Translations under genes and position numbers: made by a program
DNA from: an uncultured Aquimarina sp.
Lineage (GTDB): Bacteria; Bacteroidota; Bacteroidia; Flavobacteriales; Flavobacteriaceae
Reading direction: 5' to 3'
DNA length: 64,000 nt
Assembly: GCA_947496555.1 (NCBI GenBank)
Contig: CANMDH010000002.1
Location: 186,001-250,000 of the forward strand
The notes under the pieces: generated by a model
Told to the model about the DNA's origin: nothing
What the model saw: the letters and a program-made list of their open reading frames with translations, nothing else
The model's database searches: none
Shown: in pieces, positions 45,640 through 55,027 of the stretch
Layout of the letters: every line of letters begins with the position of its first letter
Position numbering within the stretch: position 1 is the stretch's first letter

Positions 45640-46152
45640 ATGAAAGCTATAATCAACACTATAATTTTAGTTCTAATACCATTTGCTATGCAATCGCAGA
45701 AAAAAGATAAGTTACCAAAATCCAAAGTAGATTATAATTCATTTCTGGAAATATCTGAAGAAATATTGCAATATCGAGAAGAAAGATTAGTTTCATTGGA
45801 AGTTTTTTTGGAGTATATGGCAGATGAAAATACAGTCCTGTTAGACACACGTTCTGAAGCGATGTACAAGAAAAAACACCTTAAAGGAGCTATAAATATT
45901 AATTTTTCTGATTTTACCAAACAGGAATTAGAAAAACATATCCTATCAAAAGACACCCGAATATTAATCTATTGTAATAACAATATTGATGGAGATTTGG
46001 TTCATTTTGCAACCAAAATGGCTCCATTGGCTTTAAACATTCCTACATTCATAAATCTTTATGGGTATGGTTATAAAAATATTTATGAATTGTCTTCATT
46101 GGTTTCAATAAAAAGCAATCAATTAGAGTTTGAAGGAACTTCAGTAAAATAA
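45640..46152 (+). CDS. Exported rhodanese-like protein
   Basis: Protein of 170 residues from ATG 45640; a TTG-started longer frame from 45616 would overlap the preceding gene and mask the signal peptide (cleavage near AMQSQ). Residues of about 50-165 are a rhodanese fold: TVLLDTRSEAMYKKKHLKGAIN, then DTRILIYCNNNIDGD with the presumed active-site cysteine C112. The family transfers sulfane sulfur or acts as a binding module. Its periplasmic place and the VWA neighbour suggest a role in handling or sensing thiols, but this is inference. Confidence 0.78.
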   Translation: MKAIINTIILVLIPFAMQSQKKDKLPKSKVDYNSFLEISEEILQYREERLVSLEVFLEYMADENTVLLDTRSEAMYKKKHLKGAININFSDFTKQELEKHILSKDTRILIYCNNNIDGDLVHFATKMAPLALNIPTFINLYGYGYKNIYELSSLVSIKSNQLEFEGTSVK

Positions 46153-46163
46153 ATATAATTATT

Positions 46164-46201
46164 AAACAAACAAAGCCTGCGTTTGCAGGCTTTGTTTGTT
46201 T
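46164..46201. terminator. Bidirectional intrinsic terminator
   Basis: AAACAAACAAAGCCTGC pairs perfectly with GCAGGCTTTGTTTGTTT around a GTTT loop. It lies between the convergent rhodanese-like and PorP/SprF genes and can serve both. Confidence 0.9.
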
Positions 46202-46218
46202 TTATAGTATCATAATAT

Positions 46219-47238
46219 TTACTTCGAATTCACAGCAGGACATTTACAGTTCCAACGTTCTTTACGTTTTCCGAAGTCGTATCCTAGGGTAAGCTGGTGA
46301 AATCCACCATCACTAAGCACCACAGAATTAGCTTGGTAGCTATAGGTATATCCTACCATCCATTTTTTATAATTTACTCCCAGAAACGGAGTAAAATATT
46401 GTAATTGTTGATTTTCAACCAAAACACCATCTTCAGAAAACTCTGCTCCATCCAAACTACGTCTGTACGACAATCCTCCCCAAAGTGTTGTTTTCTCATT
46501 CAAATCTCGATACATTTTGGCATTGACATCGATACTACTTTCTTCGGTACGTTCGGTTACTTGATAGAGTAATGAAGGTTCAAAGCTCCATTTCTCTCCA
46601 AAATCAAACACTCGCCCAAAAGACATTACATACCTACGTTGGTCGTTAGGTTCTTGTATAGGCGTATCGTTATCAAAATTATCACGAGTAGTGGGTATTA
46701 AATTTTTTACGGTAAAGTGAGCATACCATTCTAGATAATGATAAGCCAATCCAAAATCAACATTAAAATAAGCATCTTTTTGTACCCGATCCAAAATTAC
46801 AGGATCTGGATCTGCAATATCATCTAGCCCTCTAAGATCAACATTAGACTGTATAAATCCTCCACTTAGCCCAAAAGAAAGCATATTGAGATCTGTTCTG
46901 TCTCTTGAGAACAAAAGGTGATACGCAAAAGTAAGATAGACTCCTGTTTGAGAAAAGCGTCCATTTTCATCCTTAAATACAATGGCTCCAAGACCGGTTT
47001 TGTCTCCCATCCTGAAATTCATATTCGCAGACTGCAAATTAGGGGCGTTATCTACATCAAACCATTGTTTTCTTGCGGTAAGTCTAATTTTATTGGCATT
47101 AGAAGCACCGGCCATAGCAGGGTGCACCAAATAAAGATTATCAGAAAGATAATCGGCATATACAGGAATCCCTTCTTGTGAAAACACAAACTGGGATAGT
47201 AACATTAAAAATATTACATAAGTCTTTTTAAAGCTCAT
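46219..47238 (-). CDS. PorP/SprF-family type IX secretion membrane protein
   Basis: Outer membrane protein of 339 residues with a signal peptide (cleavage near QFVFSQ). The mature start EGIPVYADYLSDNLYLVHPAMAG followed by LTARKQWFDVDNAPN matches the PorP/SprF family, whose members accompany type IX secretion and gliding proteins or individual SprB-like adhesins. The remainder is alternating barrel strands ending LTLGYDFG, with a short Cys-containing tail (WNCKCPAV). No adhesin or other T9SS gene lies in the window; it may serve a cargo encoded elsewhere. Confidence 0.88.
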   Translation of the reverse strand: MSFKKTYVIFLMLLSQFVFSQEGIPVYADYLSDNLYLVHPAMAGASNANKIRLTARKQWFDVDNAPNLQSANMNFRMGDKTGLGAIVFKDENGRFSQTGVYLTFAYHLLFSRDRTDLNMLSFGLSGGFIQSNVDLRGLDDIADPDPVILDRVQKDAYFNVDFGLAYHYLEWYAHFTVKNLIPTTRDNFDNDTPIQEPNDQRRYVMSFGRVFDFGEKWSFEPSLLYQVTERTEESSIDVNAKMYRDLNEKTTLWGGLSYRRSLDGAEFSEDGVLVENQQLQYFTPFLGVNYKKWMVGYTYSYQANSVVLSDGGFHQLTLGYDFGKRKERWNCKCPAVNSK

Positions 47239-47441
47239 TTAGGCACTGCTTTTTATGGGGACAAACAGATTCTGTGAATTAAATGTAAACTATTAAAAAC
47301 AGTTTATATTGTGGGGCTTCACGATAATTTTTTTAAATATCATCAAATGATGACGATCTCAAAGATATAAATTTTTGTAAGAAACCAAGATTTTAAGTTC
47401 GTTAAGTGTAAGTTGTTAAAAAATGTTAGTAAAAGTAATCC

Positions 47442-47475
47442 TTTGGTGATATCGCATTGCTTTTTAGTAAATTTG
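47442..47475 (+). promoter_or_regulatory. Bacteroidota-type promoter before the Nfu gene
   Basis: TTTG (47442-47445) and TAAATTTG (47468-47475) are 22 bases apart, within the accepted range for the TTG / TAnnTTTG promoter of this phylum. The start codon is 14 bases downstream, implying a very short leader. Confidence 0.6.
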
Positions 47476-47489
47476 CAAAAAATTAGTTC

Positions 47490-48395
47490 ATGGAAAAGAA
47501 TTTTGAAATAAAGATAGAACCTACTTCGAACCCAGGTATTGTAAAGTTTGAAGCCAATCACTTTTTAACACAACATACCAGTTACGAATTTGAAAATATA
47601 GACCAAGCCAAGAACTCACTACTAGCACAACAATTATTCTATCTACCTTTTGTAAAAAGGGTATTTATTGCACAAAACTTTGTTGCTATCGATAAGTTTG
47701 ATATTGTTGAGTGGGCAGATGTCCAGGAAGAAGTGGCAGAACAGATCAAAATTTATCTTAATAGTGGCCAGCCAGTGGTTACGGATGCCGAAACCAATAA
47801 AAAAGCACCCATAACCATCTATGCAGAAAGTACTCCTAATCCGGCTGTGCTCAAATTCGTAGCTAATAAAAAACTGGTGACTACCGGACATGAATTTAAA
47901 AATATTGATGATGCCCAGGAAGCCCCATTAGTACAAGAGTTGTTTCATTTCGCTTTTGTAAAAGAAGTATATATCGATGAGAATTATATTTCGATTAGTA
48001 AATATGATATGGCAGATTGGAATGACATCACTTTGGAAATTAGAGAATTTCTGCGAATCTACTTAGAACAAGGAAAAGAAATATTAACTGCTAATGCAAC
48101 TGTTTCAAAAAGCAAGGTAGAAAAACAGGCCGATCTTGATTTTGAAAACCTTGATGATGTTTCTAAAGATATCATAAACATTATTGAAGAATATATAAAA
48201 CCAGCTGTTGCAAGTGATGGGGGAAATATTTTGTTTGATTCTTATGATCCTGAAAGTAAGGGAGTAAAAGTAATCTTACAAGGTGCTTGCAGCGGTTGCC
48301 CTTCTTCAACATTTACTCTTAAAAATGGTATCGAAAACATGCTTAAAGAAATGCTAAAAGATAAAGTTGAGTATGTTGAAGCACTAAATGGGTAG
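47490..48395 (+). CDS. Nfu/NifU-family iron-sulfur scaffold with doubled N-terminal domain
   Basis: Cytoplasmic protein of 301 residues. Two tandem copies of the Nfu N-terminal domain: 4-90 (EPTSNPGIVKFEANHFL, FVKRVFIAQNFVAIDK) and 107-195 (ESTPNPAVLKFVANKKL, FVKEVYIDENYISISK). The C-terminal NifU domain (about 225-301) contains the cluster-binding C267 and C270 in QGACSGCPSS. It delivers iron-sulfur clusters to target proteins. The doubled N-terminal domain is an internal duplication visible in the protein. Confidence 0.9.
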   Translation: MEKNFEIKIEPTSNPGIVKFEANHFLTQHTSYEFENIDQAKNSLLAQQLFYLPFVKRVFIAQNFVAIDKFDIVEWADVQEEVAEQIKIYLNSGQPVVTDAETNKKAPITIYAESTPNPAVLKFVANKKLVTTGHEFKNIDDAQEAPLVQELFHFAFVKEVYIDENYISISKYDMADWNDITLEIREFLRIYLEQGKEILTANATVSKSKVEKQADLDFENLDDVSKDIINIIEEYIKPAVASDGGNILFDSYDPESKGVKVILQGACSGCPSSTFTLKNGIENMLKEMLKDKVEYVEALNG

Positions 48396-48520
48396 TTGAA
48401 CGAATAATCGTTAATTACATCGAAAATTGCCATTAAAAGAATGTGTGTTTTTATTTTAAAACAGCAAAGTATCTCGTATCTTAGAGAAGATCATAAAATA
48501 TTAACCAAAACATTATAAAA

Positions 48521-48721
48521 ATGGCAATTGTTAAAACTATTGAAGTCATTGCAAGTTCTGAAAAAGGTTGGGACGATGCAGCAAAAAACGGAATAAAAGA
48601 AGCTGGTAAAACAGTAAAAAACATCAAATCTGCATGGGTATCTGATCAAAAAGTTGTCGTGAAAAATAACGATGTAGCAGAATTTAGGGTGAACCTTAAA
48701 ATTTCTTTCGAGATCAATTAA
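48521..48721 (+). CDS. Dodecin family flavin-binding protein
   Basis: Protein of 66 residues with the dodecin layout: MAIVKTIEVIASSEKGWDDA, one helix, and two closing strands (SAWVSDQKVVV, FRVNLKISFEI). Dodecins assemble into twelve-subunit shells that store or buffer flavins. Full length and well conserved. It is flanked by 125 bases upstream and a terminator downstream, so it is a single-gene unit. Confidence 0.92.
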   Translation: MAIVKTIEVIASSEKGWDDAAKNGIKEAGKTVKNIKSAWVSDQKVVVKNNDVAEFRVNLKISFEIN

Positions 48722-48745
48722 AAAATTTATCGTTTCTTTGATAAT

Positions 48746-48774
48746 AAGCATCCTGATTATTTGGGATGCTTTTT
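48746..48774 (+). terminator. Intrinsic terminator after dodecin
   Basis: AAGCATCC and GGATGCTT form an 8-base stem with a 10-base loop, followed by TTT. It lies 25 bases after the dodecin stop. Confidence 0.75.
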
Positions 48775-48805
48775 ATATTTTTAGACGATCTCAAAATCAA
48801 CCGTT

Positions 48806-50908
48806 GTGAAAAATTGGTTTTTGCTTTTACTAATACTTACGGCTGCTTGCACAAGTCAAAATAAACCTCCTATGGAAGAACATCGCTATACCAATGATCT
48901 GATTAATGAAACCAGTCCATATTTATTGCAACATGCACACAATCCGGTAGATTGGAAACCCTGGGGAGAAAAAGCTCTTGATCAAGCAAAAAAAGAAAAC
49001 AAACTCATAATCATAAGTATAGGATATGCTGCCTGTCATTGGTGCCATGTAATGGAACATGAAAGTTTTGAAGATCCCAGGGTTGCAGAAATCATGAACA
49101 GCAACTATATCAATATCAAAGTAGATCGAGAAGAACGACCGGATATAGACCAGGTATATATGAGTGCTGTACAGTTAATGACCGGTAGTGGTGGTTGGCC
49201 TCTTAATGTGGTTGCCTTACCCGATGGAAGACCCGTTTGGGGTGGCACATACTTTCCGAAAGGAAATTGGATAGATGCTTTACAACAGATTTCAAGTTTA
49301 TATGAAAAACAACCTCAAAAACTGATAGAATATGCTGAAAAACTAGAACAGGGTATCAAAGCTGCAGATTTTGTTGAAACAAATCCCAACGAACTTAGTT
49401 TTGATAAAGATTTTATAACCAAATCTGTGCAGCAATGGAGTAAACAATTTGATCATAAAAAAGGAGGTACCCAACGAGTTCCCAAATTTATGATGCCTAA
49501 TAATTATCATTTTTTACTGAGATATGCACATCAAACACAGGAAAAAGAATTGCTTGAATACATAAAGACAACTCTTACCAAAATATCATACGGAGGTGTT
49601 TATGATCATGTAGGAGGTGGATTTGCAAGATATTCTACAGATGCCAAATGGCATGTGCCGCATTTTGAGAAAATGTTATATGACAATGCGCAATTAGTCA
49701 GTCTATACTCTGATGCCTATTTGGCAACCAAAGATCCATGGTATAAAAGCGTGGTGTACGAAACTTTGGATTTTGTATCTCGTGAACTTACTAACCAGGA
49801 AGGTGCTTTTTATTCATCTCTAGATGCCGATAGTAAAACCGATACTGGCAAATTAGAAGAAGGTGCCTTTTACGTTTGGACAAAAGAGCAGTTAAAAACT
49901 CTTTTGAGTGATGACTACACCCTTTTTTCTGATTATTATAATATAAATGATTATGGATTATGGGAAAAAGGAAATTATGTATTGATTAGAAAAGAAAGTG
50001 ATTCAGAAATTTGTGAAAAGAACAACATCACTCTCCAATCGTTAAACAAAAAAATAACCTCTTGGAAAAAAACATTACTGGATTATCGAGAAAAACGCTC
50101 CAGACCAAGATTGGATGACAAAACGCTCACATCATGGAACGCCTTGATGCTAAAAGGATATCTGGATGCATACAGAGTCTTTGGAGAAAAAGAATTTTTG
50201 GACACTGCAATAAAAAATGCAACGTTTATTAAAAACAATCAACTAAAAAGTGATTTTTCGTTGTTACATAATTATAAAAATGGAAAAAGCACCATTAACG
50301 GATACTTAGAGGACTACGCCGCTCTTATAGAAGCCTATATTCTACTATATCAAAATACACTGAATCATGAGTGGTTGGATCTTTCTAAGGACATGACAGA
50401 ATATGCCATTGCTCATTTTTTTGATAAAGAAAGAAATATATTTTACTTCACTTCAGATAAGGACCCGCAACTTATTACCCGTACTATCGAATCCAGTGAT
50501 AATGTTATCCCTGCATCAAATTCTATTATGGCCAAAAACTTATTTTTATTATCGCATTATTATGATCTGCCTGGCTATAAAAAGATAAGCCAACGAATGC
50601 TTCACAATTTAAAACCGCAGATCAAGTCATATCCTTCTGGATATTCTAACTGGCTTGACTTAATGATTAACTTCTCTTTTAACTTTTATGAAGTTGTTAT
50701 TGTTGGTAATGAATCCAAGGATAAGCTACATGCATTGAACAAAGAATACATTCCTAATAAGTTATTGGCCGGTAGTAATTTCGATTCAGAAAGAACGCTA
50801 TTAAAAAATAGATTTTCTGACGGAGAAACTTTGATCTATGTTTGTGTGAATAATTCTTGTAAATATCCGGTTAAAAATGTAACCAAAGCCATTGACTTAT
50901 TAGACTAG
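48806..50908 (+). CDS. DUF255 (YyaL/SPATA20-like) thioredoxin-domain lipoprotein
   Basis: Protein of 700 residues starting at GTG 48806. The GTG start is supported because it gives a lipoprotein signal with LTAAC (C15). Residues of about 30-190 are the DUF255 thioredoxin-like domain: [35 protein letters not shown] with CxxC at C77/C80, then [10 protein letters not shown] and GSGGWPLNV. The rest is an (alpha/alpha)6 glycosidase-like barrel ([40 protein letters not shown]). The family is conserved from bacteria to man with no settled function. Lipidation places this copy in the cell envelope, which is unlike typical cytoplasmic members. Confidence 0.88.
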   Translation: MKNWFLLLLILTAACTSQNKPPMEEHRYTNDLINETSPYLLQHAHNPVDWKPWGEKALDQAKKENKLIIISIGYAACHWCHVMEHESFEDPRVAEIMNSNYINIKVDREERPDIDQVYMSAVQLMTGSGGWPLNVVALPDGRPVWGGTYFPKGNWIDALQQISSLYEKQPQKLIEYAEKLEQGIKAADFVETNPNELSFDKDFITKSVQQWSKQFDHKKGGTQRVPKFMMPNNYHFLLRYAHQTQEKELLEYIKTTLTKISYGGVYDHVGGGFARYSTDAKWHVPHFEKMLYDNAQLVSLYSDAYLATKDPWYKSVVYETLDFVSRELTNQEGAFYSSLDADSKTDTGKLEEGAFYVWTKEQLKTLLSDDYTLFSDYYNINDYGLWEKGNYVLIRKESDSEICEKNNITLQSLNKKITSWKKTLLDYREKRSRPRLDDKTLTSWNALMLKGYLDAYRVFGEKEFLDTAIKNATFIKNNQLKSDFSLLHNYKNGKSTINGYLEDYAALIEAYILLYQNTLNHEWLDLSKDMTEYAIAHFFDKERNIFYFTSDKDPQLITRTIESSDNVIPASNSIMAKNLFLLSHYYDLPGYKKISQRMLHNLKPQIKSYPSGYSNWLDLMINFSFNFYEVVIVGNESKDKLHALNKEYIPNKLLAGSNFDSERTLLKNRFSDGETLIYVCVNNSCKYPVKNVTKAIDLLD

Positions 50909-51120
50909 TCTCTTCTGAAAAACAGCATCTTAAGTTTTAATACTATGGTTTTACAACACAAAAACAATGTGAATTTTTCAATCTAAATAAGTTTTTAACA
51001 AAAAATTAACTTTGTTTTCCTTGTGAACATTGCATAATTCTCAAAAATTTTGTAAAAAAATGAATTTTCTTTATAAAAATGGTTTATTTAATTAATTTTG
51101 CCTATCCTAAATCAATAAAT

Positions 51121-51825
51121 ATGAAGAAAATTATATTTGTTTCAGTTTTGTTAACAAACTTTATTTTTTATGCTCAACTTCCTCAGAACATATTGACTCC
51201 TACTCAACGAGTTACAGATTATGATGAATATGAAGGTACGGTATACCTTAAAACACAATACAAAGAAGCTAGTGTTATCGATGAAAAGTTAGGTACGATA
51301 GATGCGAAATTGAAATATAACATATTTACTGACGCACTAGAGTATAAAGAAGATAAGAATTTATACAATGTATACAAGACACCAACAGTACATGCCAGAA
51401 TCGATGGAGATTATTTTTATTACTGTGAGTTTAAAAGCACCCGTGGTACAGATAGATCGGGCTATTATGTACTAGTAGAATTAAATGATCAATACAGAAT
51501 CTATAAAAAATACACTCTTAAGATAAAAGACCCACTCAGCAATGAAATGACCCATACTCAATATCCGGGAGAATTAAGAACCGTAACTACATATTATCTG
51601 GAAGAGAATAATAAGATTCTAGAACTTCCATTGAATAAAAAAGAATTACTAGCTTCTTTTAGTGATAAAGAAGAAGAATTAAAATCCTACTTAAAAAAGG
51701 AAAAAATACGTTTCAGAAAAGAAGAAGATTTAATAAGACTTATAGCTAAATATAATGCCTTAAAAATTGATAATCCTACACAGACCAGAAGTCTTTTAAG
51801 TAATGTAGAAAAAAGTAGGAGATAA
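51121..51825 (+). CDS. Exported protein of unknown function, paralogue 1
   Basis: Protein of 234 residues from ATG 51121, which yields a good signal peptide (cleavage near FIFYAQ); the earlier in-frame ATG 51079 would put 14 residues before it. The mature part is beta-rich in the middle (YEGTVYLKTQYKEASVIDEK, HARIDGDYFYYCEFKS, GYYVLVELNDQYRIYKKYTL) and ends in a charged helix (EEELKSYLKKEKIRFRKEED). The next gene encodes a clear paralogue. I do not recognise the family. A TAATTTTG element at 51093-51100 fits a -7 box, without a clear upstream box. Confidence 0.72.
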   Translation: MKKIIFVSVLLTNFIFYAQLPQNILTPTQRVTDYDEYEGTVYLKTQYKEASVIDEKLGTIDAKLKYNIFTDALEYKEDKNLYNVYKTPTVHARIDGDYFYYCEFKSTRGTDRSGYYVLVELNDQYRIYKKYTLKIKDPLSNEMTHTQYPGELRTVTTYYLEENNKILELPLNKKELLASFSDKEEELKSYLKKEKIRFRKEEDLIRLIAKYNALKIDNPTQTRSLLSNVEKSRR

Positions 51826-52245
51826 TCAAATAATAAGTATTTGTTTTATTTAAGTTATTAATAATTTTTAATGCAAAGGACTACATGAATGATGTAGTCC
51901 TTTTATATTTCACATTTCAAATAACATAGGTGATCTGTGCATTGATCTTGCAATAACAATAATTCGTTGTTCTGCAACAATATTTGGTTAAATTTAGATC
52001 ATTTAGGGCCATCAAAAACTACAAAAACTACAAATTACAACGTTTTCGTAGCTGAAATCTGACAAAAATTATGGGTAAACCGTAACTTTTTTATGCGAAT
52101 TTTATGTTAAAAAGCTTATTTTATTCTCAATAATTAAAGATTTAATAAAGTGCATTGAAGAATTCGTAAAAAATTTGACAAAAAAACACATTGATTGCAT
52201 TTAATCGGGTATTTTATTACTTTTATCGTAACCAAATCAATGATT
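51826..52245. other. 420-base gap between the two paralogues
   Basis: It contains the terminator at 51875-51904 and otherwise AT-rich DNA with no open frame of note. The stretch ACCGTAAC near 52079 resembles elements before other exported-protein genes in the window (17283-17300 and 23997-24011). No full TTG / TAnnTTTG promoter is visible; TACTTTTA near 52218 is a near match to a -7 box. Confidence 0.5.
51875..51904 (+). terminator. Intrinsic terminator after paralogue 1
   Basis: AAAGGACTACAT and ATGTAGTCCTTT form a 12-base stem around a five-base loop, followed by T. It separates the two paralogues into different transcription units. Confidence 0.88.
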
Positions 52246-52941
52246 ATGAGAAGAATACTACTTTTGCTGTTTTTAACAATTACTCCTGCACTATTTGCTC
52301 AATTACCCAGAGATTTACTTACCTCTACAGAAAGAATTTCCGCATTTGATGAATATGATGGTTCTATTTATATGAAATCGCGATATAAAGAATCTAGCGT
52401 TATCGATGAGAAAGCTGGTACTTTTGATGCAAAATTGAAGTACAATGTTTTTACTGATGCTTTGGAATACAATCAAGGCTCTAAAATATATAACGTTCTA
52501 AAAAGTCCTACAGTTCATGCAAGAATTGATGGTGACTATTTTTATTACTGCGATTTTAAATCGCAAAGAGGACTTCAAAGAGATGGGTATTATGTTCTAG
52601 TCGAGTTAAATGATAAATACCGTATTTATAAAAGATTTACTCTTCAAGTTAAAGAGCCTACCAGGAATTCACTTACCCAGACCAATGAACCGGGACAACT
52701 TCGAATGATTACTACTTATTTTTTAGAAGAAGCTGGAGTAATTATGGAATTACCTATGAACAAGAAAGATATGCTTGCTACATTTAACGATAAAGAAGGT
52801 GAGCTTAAAGAATATCTAAAGAAAGAAAAAATACGTTTAAAAAAGGAAGAAGATTTGATTAGATTAGTTGCAAGATATAATGCACTAAAAAGCTCTGAAA
52901 ATAGTCCTTCTCAAAGTCTTTTGAGCACTAGGCGTAATTAA
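52246..52941 (+). CDS. Exported protein of unknown function, paralogue 2
   Basis: Protein of 231 residues from ATG 52246 (signal peptide, cleavage near ALFAQ). ATG 52240 is almost equally good; a TTG at 52195 is too far upstream of the signal. It aligns with paralogue 1 along its whole length, sharing for example SSVIDEK-type turns, PTVHARIDGDYFYYC, GYYVLVELND, and the ending LKKEEDLIRLVARYNALK. It converges with tsaB, 32 bases away. Function unknown. Duplication with retention of separate control regions suggests the two copies are expressed differently. Confidence 0.72.
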   Translation: MRRILLLLFLTITPALFAQLPRDLLTSTERISAFDEYDGSIYMKSRYKESSVIDEKAGTFDAKLKYNVFTDALEYNQGSKIYNVLKSPTVHARIDGDYFYYCDFKSQRGLQRDGYYVLVELNDKYRIYKRFTLQVKEPTRNSLTQTNEPGQLRMITTYFLEEAGVIMELPMNKKDMLATFNDKEGELKEYLKKEKIRLKKEEDLIRLVARYNALKSSENSPSQSLLSTRRN

Positions 52942-52973
52942 AAGCAAGCTTTTTTATTCTTAAAATATAAATG

Positions 52974-53639
52974 CTACCCTACTACAAAGTCTTTTAAATA
53001 GTACGGCTCAAAATAACTAACATCTTCAAAGTCTTTCTTTAGAAGCTTAGAATAACTTATACTTGCCATCTCTTTTGCAGATGGCAACTTGTTTTCTACA
53101 AAAATAGCGTTCGTACTACTGCATATCTCCGCAAACTTTTGTACTCCATTACCTATAAAATAAACCTTTCCGCTTTCCAAATACTCTGAAAACGAAGCTT
53201 CAGTCAAAATCTCAGCCTCTGTTTTTCTTATTTCTTTATGAATGCCAGAATATACCCCAGCATATACTTCCATTCTTCGGGCATCAAGCATTGGGACTAT
53301 ATGAGCATTTTTCTCACTTGGCTTTATTTGTAAGGCTAAAGAATGTAAAGTAGGCACAGATAATAACGGTATTTCTAGTGCATAACATAGCCCTTTGGCC
53401 GCAGAAACACCAATACGCAATCCTGTATATGATCCTGGCCCTTTACTCACGGCAACCGCTGAAAGATCTTCTACGGATAATCCAGCGTCCTTAATAATTT
53501 TATCTATGAAATTATGCAATCGTTCTGCATGAGAGTATTTTACATCATAGTCCTCTTCTATGGCAATTACCTTGTCTTTATGCGTCAAAGCAACAGAGCA
53601 ATTGGTTGTAGCTGTTTCTATACAAAGTATATAGGCCAT
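52974..53639 (-). CDS. tsaB: tRNA threonylcarbamoyladenosine biosynthesis protein TsaB
   Basis: Protein of 221 residues of the TsaD/Kae1-like ASKHA fold. ILCIETATTNCSVAL at the start, SHAERLHNFIDKII, then AVSKGPGSYTGLRIGVSAAKGLCYAL, and VPMLDARRMEVYAGVY are the usual TsaB blocks. It acts with TsaD and TsaE in making t6A37 of tRNA. Length is normal. It lies downstream of a periplasmic adaptor gene (37 bases), on the same strand. Confidence 0.93.
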   Translation of the reverse strand: MAYILCIETATTNCSVALTHKDKVIAIEEDYDVKYSHAERLHNFIDKIIKDAGLSVEDLSAVAVSKGPGSYTGLRIGVSAAKGLCYALEIPLLSVPTLHSLALQIKPSEKNAHIVPMLDARRMEVYAGVYSGIHKEIRKTEAEILTEASFSEYLESGKVYFIGNGVQKFAEICSSTNAIFVENKLPSAKEMASISYSKLLKKDFEDVSYFEPYYLKDFVVG

Positions 53640-53676
53640 CCTTAAAATTTTGGCAAAGATAACCTATTCAGGAAAA

Positions 53677-54951
53677 TTATTTATCAGATTTTTTTTCTGC
53701 TTCAGAAATTACGTTATCTCCTGTTTTTAGTGTCTTGGTAACTAAATTATAAGGTCCTATTATTACTTCATCTCCTTCGACCAATCCTTCAGTAATTTCA
53801 ATATTACTATCATCCTGAATTCCTGTTTTAATCAACCTAAGTTTAGCTTTCTCTCCATCTTTTATAAATACACATTCAAATTTCTCATCAGTGCCTGAAA
53901 GCTTTTCTTTTGAAGTACTTTTACGTGTACCAGAGGTATCGTTTTTAATCACAATAGCACTAATAGGAACTCCAACAACATTTTCTCTTTTGTCCGTAAT
54001 TACGTCTACCGTAGCAGTCATTCCAGGTCTAAATGGTGAGTAATGCTCGGGTTTTCCTTCAATTAGATCTTTGTAGGACTCCTCTAAAATTCGAACTTTT
54101 ACTTTAAAATTAGTGACCTGATCCGCATTTGTCGCATTTTCGGCCGAGTTAGCTATTTCTGTAACCAGACCCTTAAACTGTTTTTTAAGATATGCATCTA
54201 CCTCAACGATTGTTGAATCTCCTATAGAGACTTTAACAATATCATTTTCATTTACGTCTACCTCAACTTCCATGTTATTAAGGTTGGCAACGCGAACTAT
54301 CTCGGTACCTGCCATTTGCTGCGTTCCCACTACTCTTTCACCCAATTCAACAGACAGCTTAGAAATTGTACCACTCATTGGTGCATAAATAGTCGTTCTA
54401 CTTAGGTTATCTTTTGCTTCATTTACGGTAGCCTGAGCACTCTTTACATTATAATAGGCCGATTGTCTTGCAGCCTTAGCTACCTCATATGCAGAGACAG
54501 ATGCATCCCAATCTGCTTTAGAGATTACTCCTCTTTCAAATAATCCTTTATTACGATCATAATTAAGTTGTGCCTCTTTAAGGCTTGCTTCCGACTGTTG
54601 AAGTCCTGCTCTTACATTTTCTAATGTTGCTTGTGATCGGTTTAATCCAGACTGAATAATATCTGGGTTTATACGTACTAATAGATCCCCTTTATCTACC
54701 TGCTGACCTTCTTTAATAGGTAAAGCAATAATCTCTCCCGATACTTCTGATGAAAGCTTAACCTCTACTTCTGGTTGAATCTTACCGGTGGCAGCAACGG
54801 TTTCAACAATATCGATTTTTTTAATTTCGGTTATGGATACCTCTTTATAATTTCCATTTTTACCAAACCAACCTGCTTTTTTACTTACAACAAGAAGTAT
54901 AATTAGTACTATTATGGCACTTAAAATAAAAAGTAGTGTTTTTCTATTCAT
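53677..54951 (-). CDS. Efflux periplasmic adaptor (HlyD/MacA-like), copy 1
   Basis: Protein of 424 residues with an N-terminal membrane helix (about 5-22). Lipoyl-type half motifs flank a coiled-coil hairpin: KLSSEVSGEIIALPIKEGQQVDKGDLL (about 65-90) and TIYAPMSGTISKLSVELGERV (about 190-210), with a helical arm between. Beta-barrel and membrane-proximal domains follow. This is the MacA/RND adaptor layout, linking an inner-membrane pump to a TolC-like channel. The TolC-like gene is 76 bases upstream in the same direction, so they are probably co-transcribed with tsaB. Confidence 0.88.
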   Translation of the reverse strand: MNRKTLLFILSAIIVLIILLVVSKKAGWFGKNGNYKEVSITEIKKIDIVETVAATGKIQPEVEVKLSSEVSGEIIALPIKEGQQVDKGDLLVRINPDIIQSGLNRSQATLENVRAGLQQSEASLKEAQLNYDRNKGLFERGVISKADWDASVSAYEVAKAARQSAYYNVKSAQATVNEAKDNLSRTTIYAPMSGTISKLSVELGERVVGTQQMAGTEIVRVANLNNMEVEVDVNENDIVKVSIGDSTIVEVDAYLKKQFKGLVTEIANSAENATNADQVTNFKVKVRILEESYKDLIEGKPEHYSPFRPGMTATVDVITDKRENVVGVPISAIVIKNDTSGTRKSTSKEKLSGTDEKFECVFIKDGEKAKLRLIKTGIQDDSNIEITEGLVEGDEVIIGPYNLVTKTLKTGDNVISEAEKKSDK

Positions 54952-55027
54952 GACTTATTTTAAATTAATTCTGCAACATGAAATTACGATCTTTTTGATA
55001 ATAGTCAAAAATAGATAGGCTACCAAG

